Source of the DNA: Prochlorococcus marinus str. MIT 9313
Lineage (GTDB): Bacteria > Cyanobacteriota > Cyanobacteriia > PCC-6307 > Cyanobiaceae
Reading direction: 5' to 3'
DNA: 64,000 nucleotides
Assembly: GCF_000011485.1 (NCBI RefSeq)
Contig: NC_005071.1
Location: forward strand, 1,801,347-1,865,346
Shown here: piece by piece, positions 28,431 to 39,180 of the stretch
Layout of the letters: the number at the start of each line of letters is the position of its first letter
Position numbering within the stretch: position 1 is the stretch's first letter
Notes under the pieces: generated by a model
What the model was told of the DNA's origin: nothing
Databases searched by the model: none
The model's input: the letters and a program-made list of their open reading frames with translations, nothing else
Program-made: the position numbers and the translations under genes

Positions 28431-29570
28431 TTAAGCAGCTTCAGATGCCAAGCTGACGGCAGGTTTTTTAGCCGCAGTGCGCGCCGCAGCCGCCAACGGA
28501 CGCATGGAATTAGCGGTCACCTCAGACCCTTCAGTGAGTTTCTGACGCACAAGAACTTCAATCTGCTCCTGGGCTTCAGAATTCTGCTCAAGCCAAGTAA
28601 TCGTGTTGTCACGTCCCTGACCGATATTGTCGCCCTCATAGCTGTACCAGGCACCCTTACGGATAACAACACCGGTTTCTTCAGCTAGGTCAAGCAAGCA
28701 ACCCAAGGTACTGATGCCACGACCAAAAAGAATATCGAACTCAGCAATACGAAACGGAGGGGCTACCTTATTTTTAGCCACCTTCACCTTGGCACGAATT
28801 CCATACTCCTCCGTGCCGCGTTTGAGCGTTTGAATACGACGGATATCGAGACGTACGGAGGCGTAAAACTTGAGAGCATTGCCACCAGTCGTCGTCTCCG
28901 GGTTGCCGTAAGTGACGCCTATCTTGAGACGCAACTGGTTGAGAAAAATGACCGTGCAGCCAGATTTGCCGATGTTGCCAGTGATCTTGCGCATCGCCTG
29001 ACTCATCAGACGGGCCTGGCTACCCACAGCTAAATCGCCCATTTCACCTTCGATCTCAGACCGAGGAGTGAGCGCAGCAACGGAATCCACAACAACGATA
29101 TCAACGGCGGCAGAGCGCACAAGCTGGTCGACTATCTCCAGAGCCATCTCCCCCGTGTCCGGCTGCGAGACCAGCAGGTTCTCAATATCCACTCCTAAAG
29201 AGGCTGCGTAGACCGGATCGAGCGCATGCTCGGCATCCACAAAAGCTGCGACGCCACCACGACGCTGTACCTCGGCGATGGCATGCAGGGTAAGGGTGGT
29301 TTTACCGGAACTCTCCGGGCCGTACACCTCCACGACTCGTCCTTTCGGGTACCCACCGCCAAGGGCAAGATCAAGGGTCAGCGCCCCTGTAGGGAAGGTC
29401 TCCACCCGCATCCGAGAGGCATCCCCCAAGCGCATGATCGAACCCTTGCCAAAATTGCGTTCAATCTGACCAAGCACCAAATTGAGAGCTTTGTCCCGCT
29501 CACCTGGACGGGGTTCAACCTGGAGGGAATCAGACTTAGAGGATTGGGCTGATTTCACGTCAACTGACAT
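28431..29570 (-). CDS. recA: Recombinase RecA
   Basis: The 379-aa protein is a complete RecA. Visible are the Walker A motif [12 protein letters not shown], the preceding [16 protein letters not shown], the Walker B segment [23 protein letters not shown] (L1 region) and [20 protein letters not shown] (L2 region). It forms filaments on single-stranded DNA for strand exchange. The C-terminal tail ends in Ala/Lys-rich sequence ([12 protein letters not shown]) rather than the acidic tail of E. coli RecA. It is convergent with DUF2839. A 153-bp gap separates its start from the HAD gene. Confidence 0.99.
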   Translation of the reverse strand: MSVDVKSAQSSKSDSLQVEPRPGERDKALNLVLGQIERNFGKGSIMRLGDASRMRVETFPTGALTLDLALGGGYPKGRVVEVYGPESSGKTTLTLHAIAEVQRRGGVAAFVDAEHALDPVYAASLGVDIENLLVSQPDTGEMALEIVDQLVRSAAVDIVVVDSVAALTPRSEIEGEMGDLAVGSQARLMSQAMRKITGNIGKSGCTVIFLNQLRLKIGVTYGNPETTTGGNALKFYASVRLDIRRIQTLKRGTEEYGIRAKVKVAKNKVAPPFRIAEFDILFGRGISTLGCLLDLAEETGVVIRKGAWYSYEGDNIGQGRDNTITWLEQNSEAQEQIEVLVRQKLTEGSEVTANSMRPLAAAARTAAKKPAVSLASEAA

Positions 29571-29723
29571 AGCAATGGTAAATAAAGGATCAAACGAGTA
29601 CCGTCGACTGCTGACCTAGGCGAAGCAAAAAACACTGCGGCAAAGCTGACGGACACCGATCAAAGAGTCCAATACCACCACAACCGCGAACCGTCCCAGA
29701 TAGTACAGACGTACCCTAACGGA

Positions 29724-30500
29724 TCAGGGCCAGCTCGCCAAGGGTGCCGCCAAAGCTTCTGGCTCCAACAGGCGAATACCCATGGGCAAGGCCCGAGAGT
29801 CTTCCGGCTTGAGGTAGCCCCAACTCGCCAGATAGCAAGGCAGAGAAGAGAGTCCGGGCGTCGCGAGCACCGTCTCGAGGGTGACACGACGATCCTCAAC
29901 GAAGCCCCGCAGTGGTCGCTCCGCCGCCAACCGCAGCAGCACCTCAGTCTTACTGCCCGACTCATGGCCGTACAACCCATGAGGAGCAAGTTGAAAGCAC
30001 TTCAACAGTTCAGCGGTGAACTCGGCCCCCTTGGTGGTGAGCACCACCAAGTCGAAGCCTTCATCGTGGAGGCCACGAAGACGCTCAATCACACCAGGAA
30101 AAGGGCGGTGGCGGGCCAGCCAATTCAACCGATCGGCCTCCAGCGCACTCCGCCGCACCTGCTCCAAGGCCTCCTGCAACTGACCTGGCTGCCATCCCCA
30201 AGCATCTAAAGCCTGCTGACATCGCAAGTGATAATCGACCGAAAAGGCCTTAGCTCCATGCCTCAGCAAGGGTCCATCAGAGCGCAGCAGCTCTGCCGCC
30301 AAAAGCACCATCTCCCAACCCTGATGGATCCAGGGCCGGAGCAAACGAAAAGCTTCAGGAGCAGCATCGGGCAAAGGGTCTGGACCAAAGTCAAGACCCA
30401 CTAACTGCAGACAAGCGTGCCGGGCACTCCACCAGTACTCGCCCATCCCATCAACAATGACACCGTCAAAGTCGAAAACCAACAGGGAGCGAGACGTCAA
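29724..30500 (-). CDS. HAD-superfamily phosphatase
   Basis: The 258-aa protein shows the HAD motifs: VFDFDGVIVDGMGEYW (motif I, nucleophile Asp and general acid Asp near residues 10-12), VVLTTKG (motif II), a Lys in GSKTEVLLRL (motif III) and GFVEDRRVTLE (motif IV). A long helical cap insertion lies between residues 15 and 110. The substrate cannot be read from the sequence. It lies 15 bp downstream of tRNA-Gln on the same strand and may be cotranscribed with it. Confidence 0.87.
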   Translation of the reverse strand: MTSRSLLVFDFDGVIVDGMGEYWWSARHACLQLVGLDFGPDPLPDAAPEAFRLLRPWIHQGWEMVLLAAELLRSDGPLLRHGAKAFSVDYHLRCQQALDAWGWQPGQLQEALEQVRRSALEADRLNWLARHRPFPGVIERLRGLHDEGFDLVVLTTKGAEFTAELLKCFQLAPHGLYGHESGSKTEVLLRLAAERPLRGFVEDRRVTLETVLATPGLSSLPCYLASWGYLKPEDSRALPMGIRLLEPEALAAPLASWP

Positions 30501-30515
30501 CTGAGGATTGAGAAA

Positions 30516-30587
30516 CTGGGCCGCTAGGATTCGAACCTAGGAATGGCGAGACCAAAACCCGCTGCCTTACCACTTGGCGACGGCCCA
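30516..30587 (-). tRNA. tRNA-Gln (anticodon TTG)
   Basis: On the minus strand the 72-nt sequence folds with acceptor TGGGCCG/CGGCCCA, D arm GCC/GGC, anticodon stem GCGGG/CTCGC with loop TTTTGGT (anticodon TTG), T arm CTAGG/CCTAG around TTCGAAT, discriminator G. The U1-A72 pair is typical of tRNA-Gln. No CCA is encoded. In cyanobacteria this tRNA is charged through Glu-tRNA-Gln amidotransferase. Confidence 0.96.
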
Positions 30588-30691
30588 ATGATCCAGATCA
30601 TTAGCCGCGCAGAGGAGACTTCACTGGAATCCAGATAGTTACCCACATTGAAGCTACCTTCGTCAATGCATGCTTTTCAAGCAGAGCCATT

Positions 30692-32329
30692 TCAAGGGGG
30701 ATAAACCCGCAATCGCTGTTGTTCCGCCTGGCCGAAAACATCACTACTGAGGCGATAGCGCGTCACCAAATCAACCTGCATCTGACGAACCTGCTCGCTA
30801 CGGGGTAAGAGCTCCACCGGTCGTCCATAGGGCAGCACTACCTTTTCCACAGCCAATCTGCACTCTTCAAGTGCAGCCAGGGCATCTTCCTGATCACCAT
30901 CCTGAGACTCTGAATGTGAGATCTGATCTTGCGGCCCAGCGCGACGTGCTAGCAGCCGCTCCAGCGCACGCTCTACCTGAGGCAATGTGTCGGACTTAAT
31001 CACAAGGACCGGCACACGTGATTCACGCGCCTGACGTCTCAGAGTTGGCTGATGGCCGAGTCCCTTACGGATGCTGAGCACAACGTCAGCCTCATGGAGG
31101 TCATCCACCCAACGAACAGGCCAGCCATGACGACGAATAGCCTCATCCACCAGTTGGGGCGTGATTCCACAACAGAGCACCTGAAGTGCTCTGTGATCTG
31201 CACGCTCAGCAGAGATCGCCTCAGCATGATCTTGGGCAGGTGGAGCCGCTCTAGGAGAAGGTGCTTGTGGATCCGGCAAAGGGACCGCTGCCAGAGCAGG
31301 ACGTGGTGAAGATGATCGACTCGGCTGCGCATCCACGAGCCGCACCGATCCATCAGAGCCCAGCTCCCGCAACTGGGGGCGTGGCAACTGTCCGCGCAGC
31401 AACTGATCAACAGTGGCAGCCACGTCGGCATGAATCGACCAACGATTGCGAGTATTCATTTCAACTGCCACAGGGAAAGTGGGCTCAGCAGCCCTCTCAA
31501 GCACAGTCTTCTGCGTGCGTCGTCGCCTTGCCTCTTCATCTCCAAGAGTGACAGCCTGAATCCCGCCAACAAGATCACTAAGGGTTGGATTCTTGATCAA
31601 ATTCGCCAAAGCATTGCCATGGGCCGTAGCCACAAGCTGCACCCCCCGTTCAGCGATCGTGCGCGCAGCCTGGGCCTCTAGCTCCGTACCGATTTCATCA
31701 ATCACGATGACTTCCGGCATGTGGTTCTCCACGGCCTCAATCATGACCTGATGTTGTTGTTCTGGCAGAGACACTTGCATGCGCCTGGCCCGACCAATAG
31801 CTGGATGGGGAATATCCCCGTCACCAGCAATCTCGTTACTGGTGTCAATCACCACAACCCTGCGTTGCAGATCATCAGCAAGAACCCTGGCAATCTCACG
31901 CAGCGCGGTGGTCTTACCAACTCCTGGGCGCCCCATCAACAAGAGCGATTGTCCACTATCCAGTAAATCTCTCACCATCGCCACGGTGCCAAAAACGGCC
32001 CTTCCCACACGGCAGGTGAGGCCCACCACCTCTCGCTGGCGATTACGAATAGCACTGATGCGATGCAGAGTTCGTTCAATACCAGCACGGTTGTCAGCAC
32101 CAAACTGGCCCAATCGATCAACAGTGGTTTGCAGGTCATCGCGCGTGAGGCACTGCTCTCCTAAAGCAAGCGCTCGTCCTGGATAGCGTGCTTCAGGCAC
32201 TCTGCCGAGATCCAAGACCACCTCGAGTAACTGCTCCCGGCTATTGGGTGTCGCTAAAGCCTGCTGAACCGCAAGAGGCAACAAATCCAACAATCGGTCT
32301 AGATCATCAGTAATACGCTTTGGCTTCAT
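30692..32329 (-). CDS. Ycf45-like AAA ATPase with C-terminal nucleic-acid binding region
   Basis: The 545-aa protein has a central P-loop ATPase domain with [20 protein letters not shown] near residues 129-148 and [20 protein letters not shown] as Walker B, related to SpoIIIAA/R3H-type Ycf45 ATPases of cyanobacteria and plastids. The linker (about 335-375) is Pro/Ala/Ser rich. The C-terminal 170 residues, including [20 protein letters not shown], correspond to the region holding R3H in homologues. Cellular role is unknown. The 3' end lies 104 bp from tRNA-Gln; ldpA precedes it on the same strand, 54 bp away. Confidence 0.88.
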   Translation of the reverse strand: MKPKRITDDLDRLLDLLPLAVQQALATPNSREQLLEVVLDLGRVPEARYPGRALALGEQCLTRDDLQTTVDRLGQFGADNRAGIERTLHRISAIRNRQREVVGLTCRVGRAVFGTVAMVRDLLDSGQSLLLMGRPGVGKTTALREIARVLADDLQRRVVVIDTSNEIAGDGDIPHPAIGRARRMQVSLPEQQHQVMIEAVENHMPEVIVIDEIGTELEAQAARTIAERGVQLVATAHGNALANLIKNPTLSDLVGGIQAVTLGDEEARRRRTQKTVLERAAEPTFPVAVEMNTRNRWSIHADVAATVDQLLRGQLPRPQLRELGSDGSVRLVDAQPSRSSSPRPALAAVPLPDPQAPSPRAAPPAQDHAEAISAERADHRALQVLCCGITPQLVDEAIRRHGWPVRWVDDLHEADVVLSIRKGLGHQPTLRRQARESRVPVLVIKSDTLPQVERALERLLARRAGPQDQISHSESQDGDQEDALAALEECRLAVEKVVLPYGRPVELLPRSEQVRQMQVDLVTRYRLSSDVFGQAEQQRLRVYPP

Positions 32330-32383
32330 GGCCCTCAGCCCCAGCCATGCAGAGATGGCTCCCCTAATGGCCTTCTAGCAGGC

Positions 32384-33460
32384 TTACGACCCAGATTGGC
32401 GGAACAGCCATGGACGAACAAGCTGCTCTGCCTGCGCAAGAGCAGCTTGCCAACCCTCAGGCCATTCTCTCAGGCTCACATGCCTGGCCTGTGCTTCAAG
32501 CAACCAGGGCTGAAGGAGACGACGAGCCATGCCGCCAAAGGCAATGCCTGCCGGCCCATGCTCACTAGAGAGATAGGTGATCGTGTGGGCATTGGTGCCC
32601 CCCGCTAACTGGAGGGGGCCAGGCGGAGCCAATGGCCGCAGCTTCCGCCAAAGCGCTATAGCAACTCGAGCCGTTCCTGACCCGATATCGCCACTCATGG
32701 GTCGGCCATCAAGCTGCCAAAGAGGTCTTTGCCCAGAACGCCTTAAACAAACATATCTTTGCCACAACTCACTTGCTAAAGCCTCAACCGTGAGCCCATG
32801 CCCCTCAAGGCCACAACTCACCCCAATCCGCTGCAGAGGCACCTGAGCCGACATCAGCTCTGCAACTGTGGATTCAAAGGCCTCAGCCCGCCCAGGTGCC
32901 GTGTGAATCTCGACTGCATCAGGATGCAATTCCGCCAACAGAGGTCCGAAATCTTTCAGTTCAAGTCGCCGGTCATGTTCATCGATCAAACCAAGCGGAC
33001 AAGTCGGCAGACATCGTCCACAGCCGTAACAACGGCTTAGCTGAACCCCCCCTTGCTCACCAATAGCCTCAGCAGGACAAGAATGTTGACAAGGCCGCGA
33101 ACAATCGCTTGGACAGCGAGCAGGATCAAACCAAGCTTTTCGAAAATGGGCATCCTTGCCATCGCTGATGCTCACCATCAACCAAGGACGAAAACCACTC
33201 CGAGCTTGCACCCAATCAAGCCCCTGACGAGCTGCCCTGACAACGGCAGCATCGGCCGCCACATCCACACAGTGAATACCAGCCGCGGCAAAAACCGCAC
33301 AAAGGTCTGTAATGGCAAGCAAATCCTGATTGCTGGCACCACAGATCAACTTCACCCAAGACCCACTGGCCAGGGCGAGCTCACCGCGAAGAGCACTCTG
33401 CTGGAAAGGGTGACAAGGAATAGTGTTCAGTCCCCGAGCAAAGTGGACATCGGCTGCCAA
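32384..33460 (-). CDS. ldpA: LdpA-type iron-sulfur protein (circadian light input)
   Basis: The 358-aa protein has two cysteine clusters typical of 4Fe-4S binding: [18 protein letters not shown] (about 115-132) and [20 protein letters not shown] (about 143-162). LdpA of Synechococcus elongatus senses redox state and modulates the circadian clock period. Here the clock role is inferred from the family; no kai genes lie in the window. The gene overlaps ndhN by 34 bp on the same strand, so the two are translated from one message. An in-frame later start exists. Confidence 0.93.
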   Translation of the reverse strand: MAADVHFARGLNTIPCHPFQQSALRGELALASGSWVKLICGASNQDLLAITDLCAVFAAAGIHCVDVAADAAVVRAARQGLDWVQARSGFRPWLMVSISDGKDAHFRKAWFDPARCPSDCSRPCQHSCPAEAIGEQGGVQLSRCYGCGRCLPTCPLGLIDEHDRRLELKDFGPLLAELHPDAVEIHTAPGRAEAFESTVAELMSAQVPLQRIGVSCGLEGHGLTVEALASELWQRYVCLRRSGQRPLWQLDGRPMSGDIGSGTARVAIALWRKLRPLAPPGPLQLAGGTNAHTITYLSSEHGPAGIAFGGMARRLLQPWLLEAQARHVSLREWPEGWQAALAQAEQLVRPWLFRQSGS

Positions 33461-33888
33461 TTCAAACTGCGAGCACCACCCATCTCAACAACGACCCGTA
33501 AACGCGACTCACGCTTACAAAGATCACAAAGCGCCAAGAGCTCAGATCTTGACAGCACCTGCCCCTCCAAAAGCCAGAGCACCACAGGAGCGTTGTCGAC
33601 AAATAATTCAGCCAACTGGGGCATCACCTGCTGAACCTCACCGACAGCCCCATTGCGCCCAACGCTTTGATGACCGAGATGAGGAGGCCGAATACCGTGC
33701 AGCTCAAACAGAAACACCTCCGGATCGCCAAGCCCCCGAGCTGAGCTGAGCTGGGTGCGGTATCCAGCAGCCCGAAGCCTTCGCAGCAAACGGGTTTCAC
33801 TGCCACCTTCAAGGGGAACATGCATGGCCAGACAGCCGCAAGCATCCAGGTCACGGCGAAACACCCGACCAGAAAGCAACAGCGGCAT
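33427..33888 (-). CDS. ndhN: NAD(P)H-quinone oxidoreductase subunit N
   Basis: The 153-aa protein is NdhN, a cyanobacteria-specific peripheral subunit of the NDH-1 complex, which drives cyclic electron flow and respiration. Diagnostic blocks are [40 protein letters not shown] and [18 protein letters not shown]. The ATG at 33888 (MPLLLSG) fits other NdhN starts better than the TTG at 33903. ldpA follows with overlap. The gene starts 400 bp from the divergent rplC. Confidence 0.95.
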   Translation of the reverse strand: MPLLLSGRVFRRDLDACGCLAMHVPLEGGSETRLLRRLRAAGYRTQLSSARGLGDPEVFLFELHGIRPPHLGHQSVGRNGAVGEVQQVMPQLAELFVDNAPVVLWLLEGQVLSRSELLALCDLCKRESRLRVVVEMGGARSLNWQPMSTLLGD

Positions 33889-34288
33889 GACGACATCACT
33901 CAAGTAGCCATGAGTCTGCCAGCAGGTTCGGAAAATATTTCACTGGAGTAAGTAGTGGTGTAAGGTCCTAGTTTGGTTCCTATTTCTGTGCCCGTCCGCT
34001 AGCCGGGCCTCCAGAAGACGAATCAGATCCGACGATTGCGCCGGATCCCTTGGCCAGAGCAGAAAAGGGATTTATCCCTATAACTGCCGGGAAACTGATT
34101 GACTCAAAAGGTCGACCAAGTCCCAGCCAGCTGATTTGCTCGCTAGCCCTATCCGAAATTGCCTCAGCCGCCGTTTCTTACGGCACAAGGTCTTTCGGCG
34201 ACGACTGCGCTCCCTTGATCAGCACTGAATCACAACCCCCCGACCGGAAAACGGACGGCGGACATCCACGCTGGCGTTTTTACCTTCC
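33889..34288 (+). promoter_or_regulatory. Divergent promoter region and structured leader of the rplC operon
   Basis: The 400-bp gap between ndhN (minus) and rplC (plus) has no gene I can support. It contains two G/C hairpins that would lie in the rplC leader: GCCCG (33990-33994) with CGGGC (34004-34008), and GATCCG (34026-34031) with CGGATC (34042-34047). Long leaders with hairpins are common sites of ribosomal-protein feedback. Which protein binds is unknown. Promoter boxes could not be fixed by eye. Confidence 0.5.
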
Positions 34289-34945
34289 ATGTCAATCGGC
34301 ATCCTTGGGAAGAAACTGGGCATGTCTCAGTTCTTCGACGATCAAGGCAGAGCCATCCCGGTCACCCTGATCGAGGCGGGTCCCTGCCGCATCACCCAAC
34401 TCAAGACTTCTGAAATCGACGGTTATGCCGCCGTTCAGATCGGTTTCGGTGATACCCGCGAAAAATTGATCAACAAGCCTTCCAAAGGGCACCTCACCAA
34501 ATCTGGCGAGGTTCTCTTGAAGCATCTACGCGAATATCGCGTCGAGGGCCTTGAAGGGCTAGAGCTGGGAGCAGCGATCACCGTCGGCAGCTTTGAAGCT
34601 GGCCAGAAGGTAGACGTCAGTGGCGACACGATGGGGCGTGGTTTCGCTGGTTATCAAAAGCGCCACGGCTTCAGCCGTGGTCCGATGAGCCACGGTTCCA
34701 AAAACCATCGAGAGCCAGGCTCCACAGGTGCTGGAACCACGCCAGGAAGGATTTATCCAGGAAAACGCATGGCTGGCCGCTACGGCGGCAAAAAGCGCAC
34801 CACCCGTGGACTCACCATCCTCAAAGTGGACAGCAACCGCAATCTCCTGGTGGTGAAGGGGTCGGTGCCTGGCAAGCCAGGCGCCCTGCTCAACATCAGA
34901 CCCGCAAAACGCGTAGGCAACAAGCCTGCTCAAGGAGGTAAGTGA
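34289..34945 (+). CDS. rplC: 50S ribosomal protein L3
   Basis: The 218-aa protein begins [20 protein letters not shown] and includes [20 protein letters not shown] and the [20 protein letters not shown] segment that reaches the peptidyl-transferase region. It is the first gene of the ribosomal superoperon here; rpsJ is not in front of it. The stop overlaps the rplD ATG, and a perfect AAGGAGGT ribosome site for rplD lies inside its last codons (34931-34939). Confidence 0.99.
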   Translation: MSIGILGKKLGMSQFFDDQGRAIPVTLIEAGPCRITQLKTSEIDGYAAVQIGFGDTREKLINKPSKGHLTKSGEVLLKHLREYRVEGLEGLELGAAITVGSFEAGQKVDVSGDTMGRGFAGYQKRHGFSRGPMSHGSKNHREPGSTGAGTTPGRIYPGKRMAGRYGGKKRTTRGLTILKVDSNRNLLVVKGSVPGKPGALLNIRPAKRVGNKPAQGGK

Positions 34946-35580
34946 TGGCTGAATGTGTTGTTCACGACTGGCAGGGCAAGGAAGCCGGCAAGGCAAGCCT
35001 TGAACTCAAAGTTTCTAAAGAAACCACGGCTGTTGATCTCATGCACCGTGCAGTGCTCAGGCAGCAGGCCCATAGCCGTCAGGGAACGGCAAGCACCCTC
35101 ACTCGTGCCGAGGTTCGTGGTGGTGGACGCAAGCCCTATAAGCAAAAGGGCACCGGCCGTGCCCGCCAGGGAACGATCCGCACCCCCTTACGCCCAGGCG
35201 GCGGCATCATCTTCGGACCAAAGCCAAGGACCTACAACCTGGCGATGAACCGAAAGGAACGTCGTCTGGCCCTACGCACCGCGCTGATGGCCCGTATTGA
35301 GGACGTCATTGTGGTCAAAGACTTTGGCAACAGCCTGAAGGTCCCCAAGACCAGAGAGATCTCAGACGCCCTTATAAGGCTCGGCCTTGCCGCAGATGCA
35401 AAGGTTTTGATCATTCTTTCCACACCCTCCGAGATCATCCGACGCTCCGTGCGCAATCTCGAAAAGGTGAAACTGATCGCCGCCGATCAACTCAACGTCT
35501 TCGATTTGCTCCACGCCAATTCTCTGGTGCTGAGCGAGGAGGCTCTCGCCAAGATCCAGGAGGTTTACGGAGATGACTGA
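34945..35580 (+). CDS. rplD: 50S ribosomal protein L4
   Basis: The 211-aa L4 starts at the ATG overlapping the rplC stop (a GTG one codon earlier is also in frame). The loop that enters the peptide exit tunnel is visible as [20 protein letters not shown], followed by [13 protein letters not shown]. In other bacteria L4 represses its own operon; a similar role here is only inferred. It overlaps rplW by 8 bp. Confidence 0.99.
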   Translation: MAECVVHDWQGKEAGKASLELKVSKETTAVDLMHRAVLRQQAHSRQGTASTLTRAEVRGGGRKPYKQKGTGRARQGTIRTPLRPGGGIIFGPKPRTYNLAMNRKERRLALRTALMARIEDVIVVKDFGNSLKVPKTREISDALIRLGLAADAKVLIILSTPSEIIRRSVRNLEKVKLIAADQLNVFDLLHANSLVLSEEALAKIQEVYGDD

Positions 35581-35875
35581 ACGTTTCAACGATCGGCTGG
35601 CGGATGTGATCCGCCGTCCACTAATCACGGAAAAGGCGACCAGCGCACTGGAACAAAACCAGTACACCTTTGAGGTTGACCATCGTGCCGCCAAGCCTGA
35701 TATCAAGGCAGCCGTAGAACAACTCTTCGATGTCCGTGTGGTGGGCATCAGCACCATGAATCCTCCACGGCGCAGCCGTCGAGTGGGTCGTTTCACTGGC
35801 AAGCGAGCCCAGGTCAAAAAAGCCATCGTGCGGCTTGCCGAAGGCAACACGATCCAACTCTTCCCTGAGTCCTGA
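35573..35875 (+). CDS. rplW: 50S ribosomal protein L23
   Basis: The 100-aa L23 sits at the exit-tunnel rim where signal recognition particle and trigger factor dock. Motifs: [20 protein letters not shown] and [20 protein letters not shown], then a basic loop ([20 protein letters not shown]). Start ATG is within the end of rplD. rplB begins 16 bp after the stop. Confidence 0.99.
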   Translation: MTERFNDRLADVIRRPLITEKATSALEQNQYTFEVDHRAAKPDIKAAVEQLFDVRVVGISTMNPPRRSRRVGRFTGKRAQVKKAIVRLAEGNTIQLFPES

Positions 35876-35891
35876 GGGGTCTGAAAACATC

Positions 35892-36755
35892 ATGGCAATC
35901 CGTACCTTCCGCCCTTACACCCCAGGAACACGCACCAGGGTGGTCACAGACTTCAATGAGGTCACCGGCCGTAAACCCGAGCGTTCTCTTGTGGTGGCCA
36001 AACATCGCCGCAAGGGTCGCAACAACAGAGGTGTGATCACCTGCCGCCATCGCGGTGGCGGGCACAAGCGCCTATACCGCATCGTCGATTTCCGTCGCAA
36101 TAAGCACGGCATTCCGGCCAAAGTGGCGGCGATCCATTACGACCCCCATCGCAAGGCCCACCTAGCACTGCTTTTCTACACTGATGGCGAGAAGCGCTAC
36201 ATCCTTGCTCCCGCCGGGATCGCCATTGGTCAGCAGCTGATTTCAGGCCCGGAATCACCGATCGAGACAGGCAATGCTTTGCCACTCTCAGCCATCCCTC
36301 TTGGCTCCAGCGTCCACAACGTTGAGCTTTATGCCGGCAGGGGTGGCCAAATGGCACGTACGGCCGGCTCAAGTGCACAAGTGATGGCCAAGGAGGGTGA
36401 CTACGTCGCTCTCAAGCTGCCCTCCACTGAAGTCCGCCTTGTGCGCCATGAGTGCTACGCCACTCTCGGCGAAGTAGGCAACTCGGAAGTACGCAATACC
36501 AGCCTGGGCAAGGCTGGGCGTCGGCGCTGGCTAGGGCGGCGCCCCCAAGTTCGCGGCAGTGTGATGAACCCCTGTGACCACCCTCATGGTGGTGGCGAAG
36601 GACGTGCACCGATCGGCCGTTCAGGCCCGGTGACACCCTGGGGCAAACCTGCCCTGGGTCTCAAGACGCGTAAGCGGAACAAGCCCAGCAATCGGTTCGT
36701 TCTACGGAAACGTCGCCGCACCTCCAAACGCAGCCGAGGAGGACGCGATTCCTGA
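35892..36755 (+). CDS. rplB: 50S ribosomal protein L2
   Basis: The 287-aa L2 starts [20 protein letters not shown] at 35892; a longer frame reaching back into rplW is not credible. The essential C-terminal segment [20 protein letters not shown] holds the conserved His near the peptidyl-transferase centre. The protein ends in a strongly basic tail ([16 protein letters not shown]). Confidence 0.99.
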   Translation: MAIRTFRPYTPGTRTRVVTDFNEVTGRKPERSLVVAKHRRKGRNNRGVITCRHRGGGHKRLYRIVDFRRNKHGIPAKVAAIHYDPHRKAHLALLFYTDGEKRYILAPAGIAIGQQLISGPESPIETGNALPLSAIPLGSSVHNVELYAGRGGQMARTAGSSAQVMAKEGDYVALKLPSTEVRLVRHECYATLGEVGNSEVRNTSLGKAGRRRWLGRRPQVRGSVMNPCDHPHGGGEGRAPIGRSGPVTPWGKPALGLKTRKRNKPSNRFVLRKRRRTSKRSRGGRDS

Positions 36756-36790
36756 TGCCAATCACTGTTCTGCCGTTCGCTTAACCCGCC

Positions 36791-37066
36791 ATGGGACGTT
36801 CATTAAAAAAAGGCCCCTTCATTGCTGACAGCCTGCTTCGCAAGCTGGAAAAGCAAAATGCTGACGATGACAAGTCGGTGATCAAAACCTGGTCTCGAGC
36901 CTCCACCATCCTGCCGATGATGATCGGCCATACCATTGCCGTTCACAACGGCAGGAGCCATGTGCCGGTGTTCATCACCGAGCAGATGGTTGGACACAAG
37001 CTGGGTGAATTTGCTCCCACCCGCACCTTCAAAGGCCACATCAAAGACAAAAAAGGAGGCCGCTGA
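36791..37066 (+). CDS. rpsS: 30S ribosomal protein S19
   Basis: The 91-aa S19 begins [20 protein letters not shown] and includes [20 protein letters not shown] and the [20 protein letters not shown] block, all canonical. It lies on the 30S head and contacts S13 and the A-site tRNA. An AAAGGAGGCC sequence near its end serves as the ribosome site for rplV, which starts 4 bp after the stop. Confidence 0.99.
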   Translation: MGRSLKKGPFIADSLLRKLEKQNADDDKSVIKTWSRASTILPMMIGHTIAVHNGRSHVPVFITEQMVGHKLGEFAPTRTFKGHIKDKKGGR

Positions 37067-37070
37067 GACC

Positions 37071-37439
37071 ATGACGACCTCATCCCCCACGACGACAACT
37101 ATCGCCAAGGCCCACGGACGCTTCATCCGCGGATCCGTATCAAAAGTACGGCGAGTACTCGATCAAATCCGCGGTCGCACCTATCGCGACGCGCTGATCA
37201 TGCTCGAGTTCATGCCTTACCGCTCCACTGGCCCGATCACAAAAGTTCTGAGGTCAGCTGTGGCCAATGCAGAACACAACCTGGGTCTTGATCCAGCATC
37301 GCTGGTGATAGCCCAAGCCAGCGCCGACATGGGTCCATCCATGAAGCGCTATCGGCCCAGAGCTCAAGGTCGCGCTTTCGCGATCAAGAAGCAAACCTGC
37401 CACATCAGCATTGCTGTGGCAGCCCAGACCGACTCCTGA
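37071..37439 (+). CDS. rplV: 50S ribosomal protein L22
   Basis: The 122-aa L22 lines the peptide exit tunnel; its beta-hairpin is visible in [20 protein letters not shown]. Family blocks [20 protein letters not shown] and [16 protein letters not shown] are present. The Thr/Ser-rich first ten residues ([12 protein letters not shown]) are extra compared with E. coli. ATG at 37071; upstream frame overlaps rpsS and is not used. Confidence 0.99.
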   Translation: MTTSSPTTTTIAKAHGRFIRGSVSKVRRVLDQIRGRTYRDALIMLEFMPYRSTGPITKVLRSAVANAEHNLGLDPASLVIAQASADMGPSMKRYRPRAQGRAFAIKKQTCHISIAVAAQTDS

Positions 37440-37458
37440 CCCCCGAGGACACCGACCG

Positions 37459-38187
37459 ATGGGACACAAAATCCATCCAACCGGCTTACGCCTGGGGATC
37501 ACCCAGGAGCACCGATCCCGCTGGTACGCCACCAGCAAGATGTACCCAATCCTCCTTCAGGAGGACGACAGGATCCGTCGATTCATCCATAAGAAGTACG
37601 GCGCAGCAGGCATCAGCGATGTGTTGATTGCCCGCAAGGCCGATCAACTCGAAGTGGAGCTGAAGACTGCACGACCAGGTGTCCTCGTTGGCCGCCAGGG
37701 CAGTGGCATCGAAGAGCTGCGAACCGGCATCCAAAAAACCATCGGTGATCACAGCCGACAGGTTCGGATCAACGTCGTCGAAGTCGAGCGCGTCGATGCC
37801 GATGCCTTCCTGCTGGCCGAGTACATCGCCCAGCAGCTCGAGAAGCGAGTCGCCTTCCGCCGCACCATCCGCATGGCCGTACAACGGGCCCAGCGAGCGG
37901 GTGTACTGGGCTTAAAAATCCAGGTTGGTGGTCGGCTCAACGGCGCCGAAATCGCTCGCACCGAATGGACCCGCGAAGGCCGTGTGCCTCTACACACCCT
38001 TCGCGCCGAGATCGACTACGCCACAAAAGTGGCTAGCACTACCTACGGAGTCCTAGGCATCAAGGTCTGGATCTTCAAAGGCGAAGTACTGGGAGACGAG
38101 GCCCAGACAATGCCTGTGGGTGCAAGCCCCCGGCGAAGGGGGAATCGTCGACCCCAACAATTCGAAGATCGCTCAAACGAGGGTTGA
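37459..38187 (+). CDS. rpsC: 30S ribosomal protein S3
   Basis: The 242-aa S3 starts [23 protein letters not shown] domain is visible around [20 protein letters not shown], and the C-terminal domain contains [20 protein letters not shown] and [14 protein letters not shown]3 helps form the mRNA entry site. The last 25 residues are basic and variable. Confidence 0.99.
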   Translation: MGHKIHPTGLRLGITQEHRSRWYATSKMYPILLQEDDRIRRFIHKKYGAAGISDVLIARKADQLEVELKTARPGVLVGRQGSGIEELRTGIQKTIGDHSRQVRINVVEVERVDADAFLLAEYIAQQLEKRVAFRRTIRMAVQRAQRAGVLGLKIQVGGRLNGAEIARTEWTREGRVPLHTLRAEIDYATKVASTTYGVLGIKVWIFKGEVLGDEAQTMPVGASPRRRGNRRPQQFEDRSNEG

Positions 38188-38203
38188 TGAGGAGGCCTGA
38201 ACC

Positions 38204-38680
38204 ATGCTGAGTCCAAAACGCGTCAAATTCCGCAAACAGCAACGAGGCCGTATGCGCGGCGTCGCCACCAGGGGCAACACCATTGCCTTTGGAGAGTTTG
38301 CCTTGCAAGCCCAGGAATGTGGCTGGATTACCTCACGCCAAATCGAGGCCAGCCGCCGAGCCATGACCCGCTACGTCAAACGGGGTGGGAAGATCTGGAT
38401 CCGTATCTTCCCAGACAAGCCAGTCACTATGCGTCCCGCTGAAACACGCATGGGCTCTGGCAAGGGCAACCCTGAATTTTGGGTTGCCGTCATTAAGCCA
38501 GGTCGGATTCTGTTCGAAATGGGCGGTGCAGAGATCACCGAAGACATTGCTAAGGAAGCCATGCGCCTTGCCCAGTACAAACTGCCCATCAAAACAAAGT
38601 TCATCGGCCTGGACGACCAAGAGAAGGTTGCTGGTAGCGACAAGCCTGCCAGTGTGCCCGCCATCACCGCGGAGTCCTAA
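38204..38680 (+). CDS. rplP: 50S ribosomal protein L16
   Basis: The 158-aa L16 begins [20 protein letters not shown] and contains [20 protein letters not shown] and the [20 protein letters not shown] block near the A-site tRNA. It is about 20 residues longer than E. coli L16 because of a C-terminal extension ([17 protein letters not shown]). rpmC follows 3 bp later. Confidence 0.99.
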
Positions 38681-38683
38681 CCC

Positions 38684-38896
38684 ATGGCCCATCCCAAAGC
38701 CGCCGAGGTGCGCAAACTCACCGACGCCGACATCACAGAGCAGATCGATGGCATCCGCCGAGAGCTGTTCGATCTCCGCTTTCAGCAAGCCACCCGGCAG
38801 CTGAGCAATACGCACCGCTTCAAAGAGGCCCGCATCAAGCTGGCGCAGCTCTTGACGGTGCAGAAGGAGCGCAGCCGCTCCGCCGCCTCCTCCTGA
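38684..38896 (+). CDS. rpmC: 50S ribosomal protein L29
   Basis: The 70-aa two-helix L29 reads [20 protein letters not shown] then [20 protein letters not shown], with the family segment [16 protein letters not shown] at the end. It sits next to L23 at the tunnel exit. Gene lies between rplP and rpsQ as in other bacteria. Confidence 0.98.
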
Positions 38897-38913
38897 TTTT
38901 CCCCTTAGAACCC

Positions 38914-39180
38914 ATGGCACTCAAGGAAAGGCTCGGCACCGTCGTCAGCGACAAGATGGACAAAACAGTAGTGGTAGCGGTGGAGAACCGCTTCCCCCAT
39001 CCCATCTATCAGAAGACGGTCAGCCGAACCACCCGATATAAAGCCCACGACGCTGGTAACACCTGCCGTGTTGGTGATCGCGTGCGCATCACTGAGACAC
39101 GCCCTCTCAGCCGATCAAAGCGTTGGACGGTTGCTGAAGTCCTCAGCCACAGTCCCAAAGCTCAAGAGGTCTCCACATGA
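38914..39180 (+). CDS. rpsQ: 30S ribosomal protein S17
   Basis: The 88-aa S17 has the OB-fold core: [38 protein letters not shown] and [18 protein letters not shown]. It binds 16S rRNA early in assembly. The stop overlaps the rplN start (ATGA at 39177-39180), coupling the two. Confidence 0.99.

Noticed and set aside
34050-34370. Plus-strand frame of 106 codons running into rplC
   Set aside because: It lies in the leader and overlaps the true L3 start in another frame; its residue composition is poor and no family fits.
37486-37884. 132-codon minus frame opposite rpsC
   Set aside because: Antisense to ribosomal protein S3, a certain gene.
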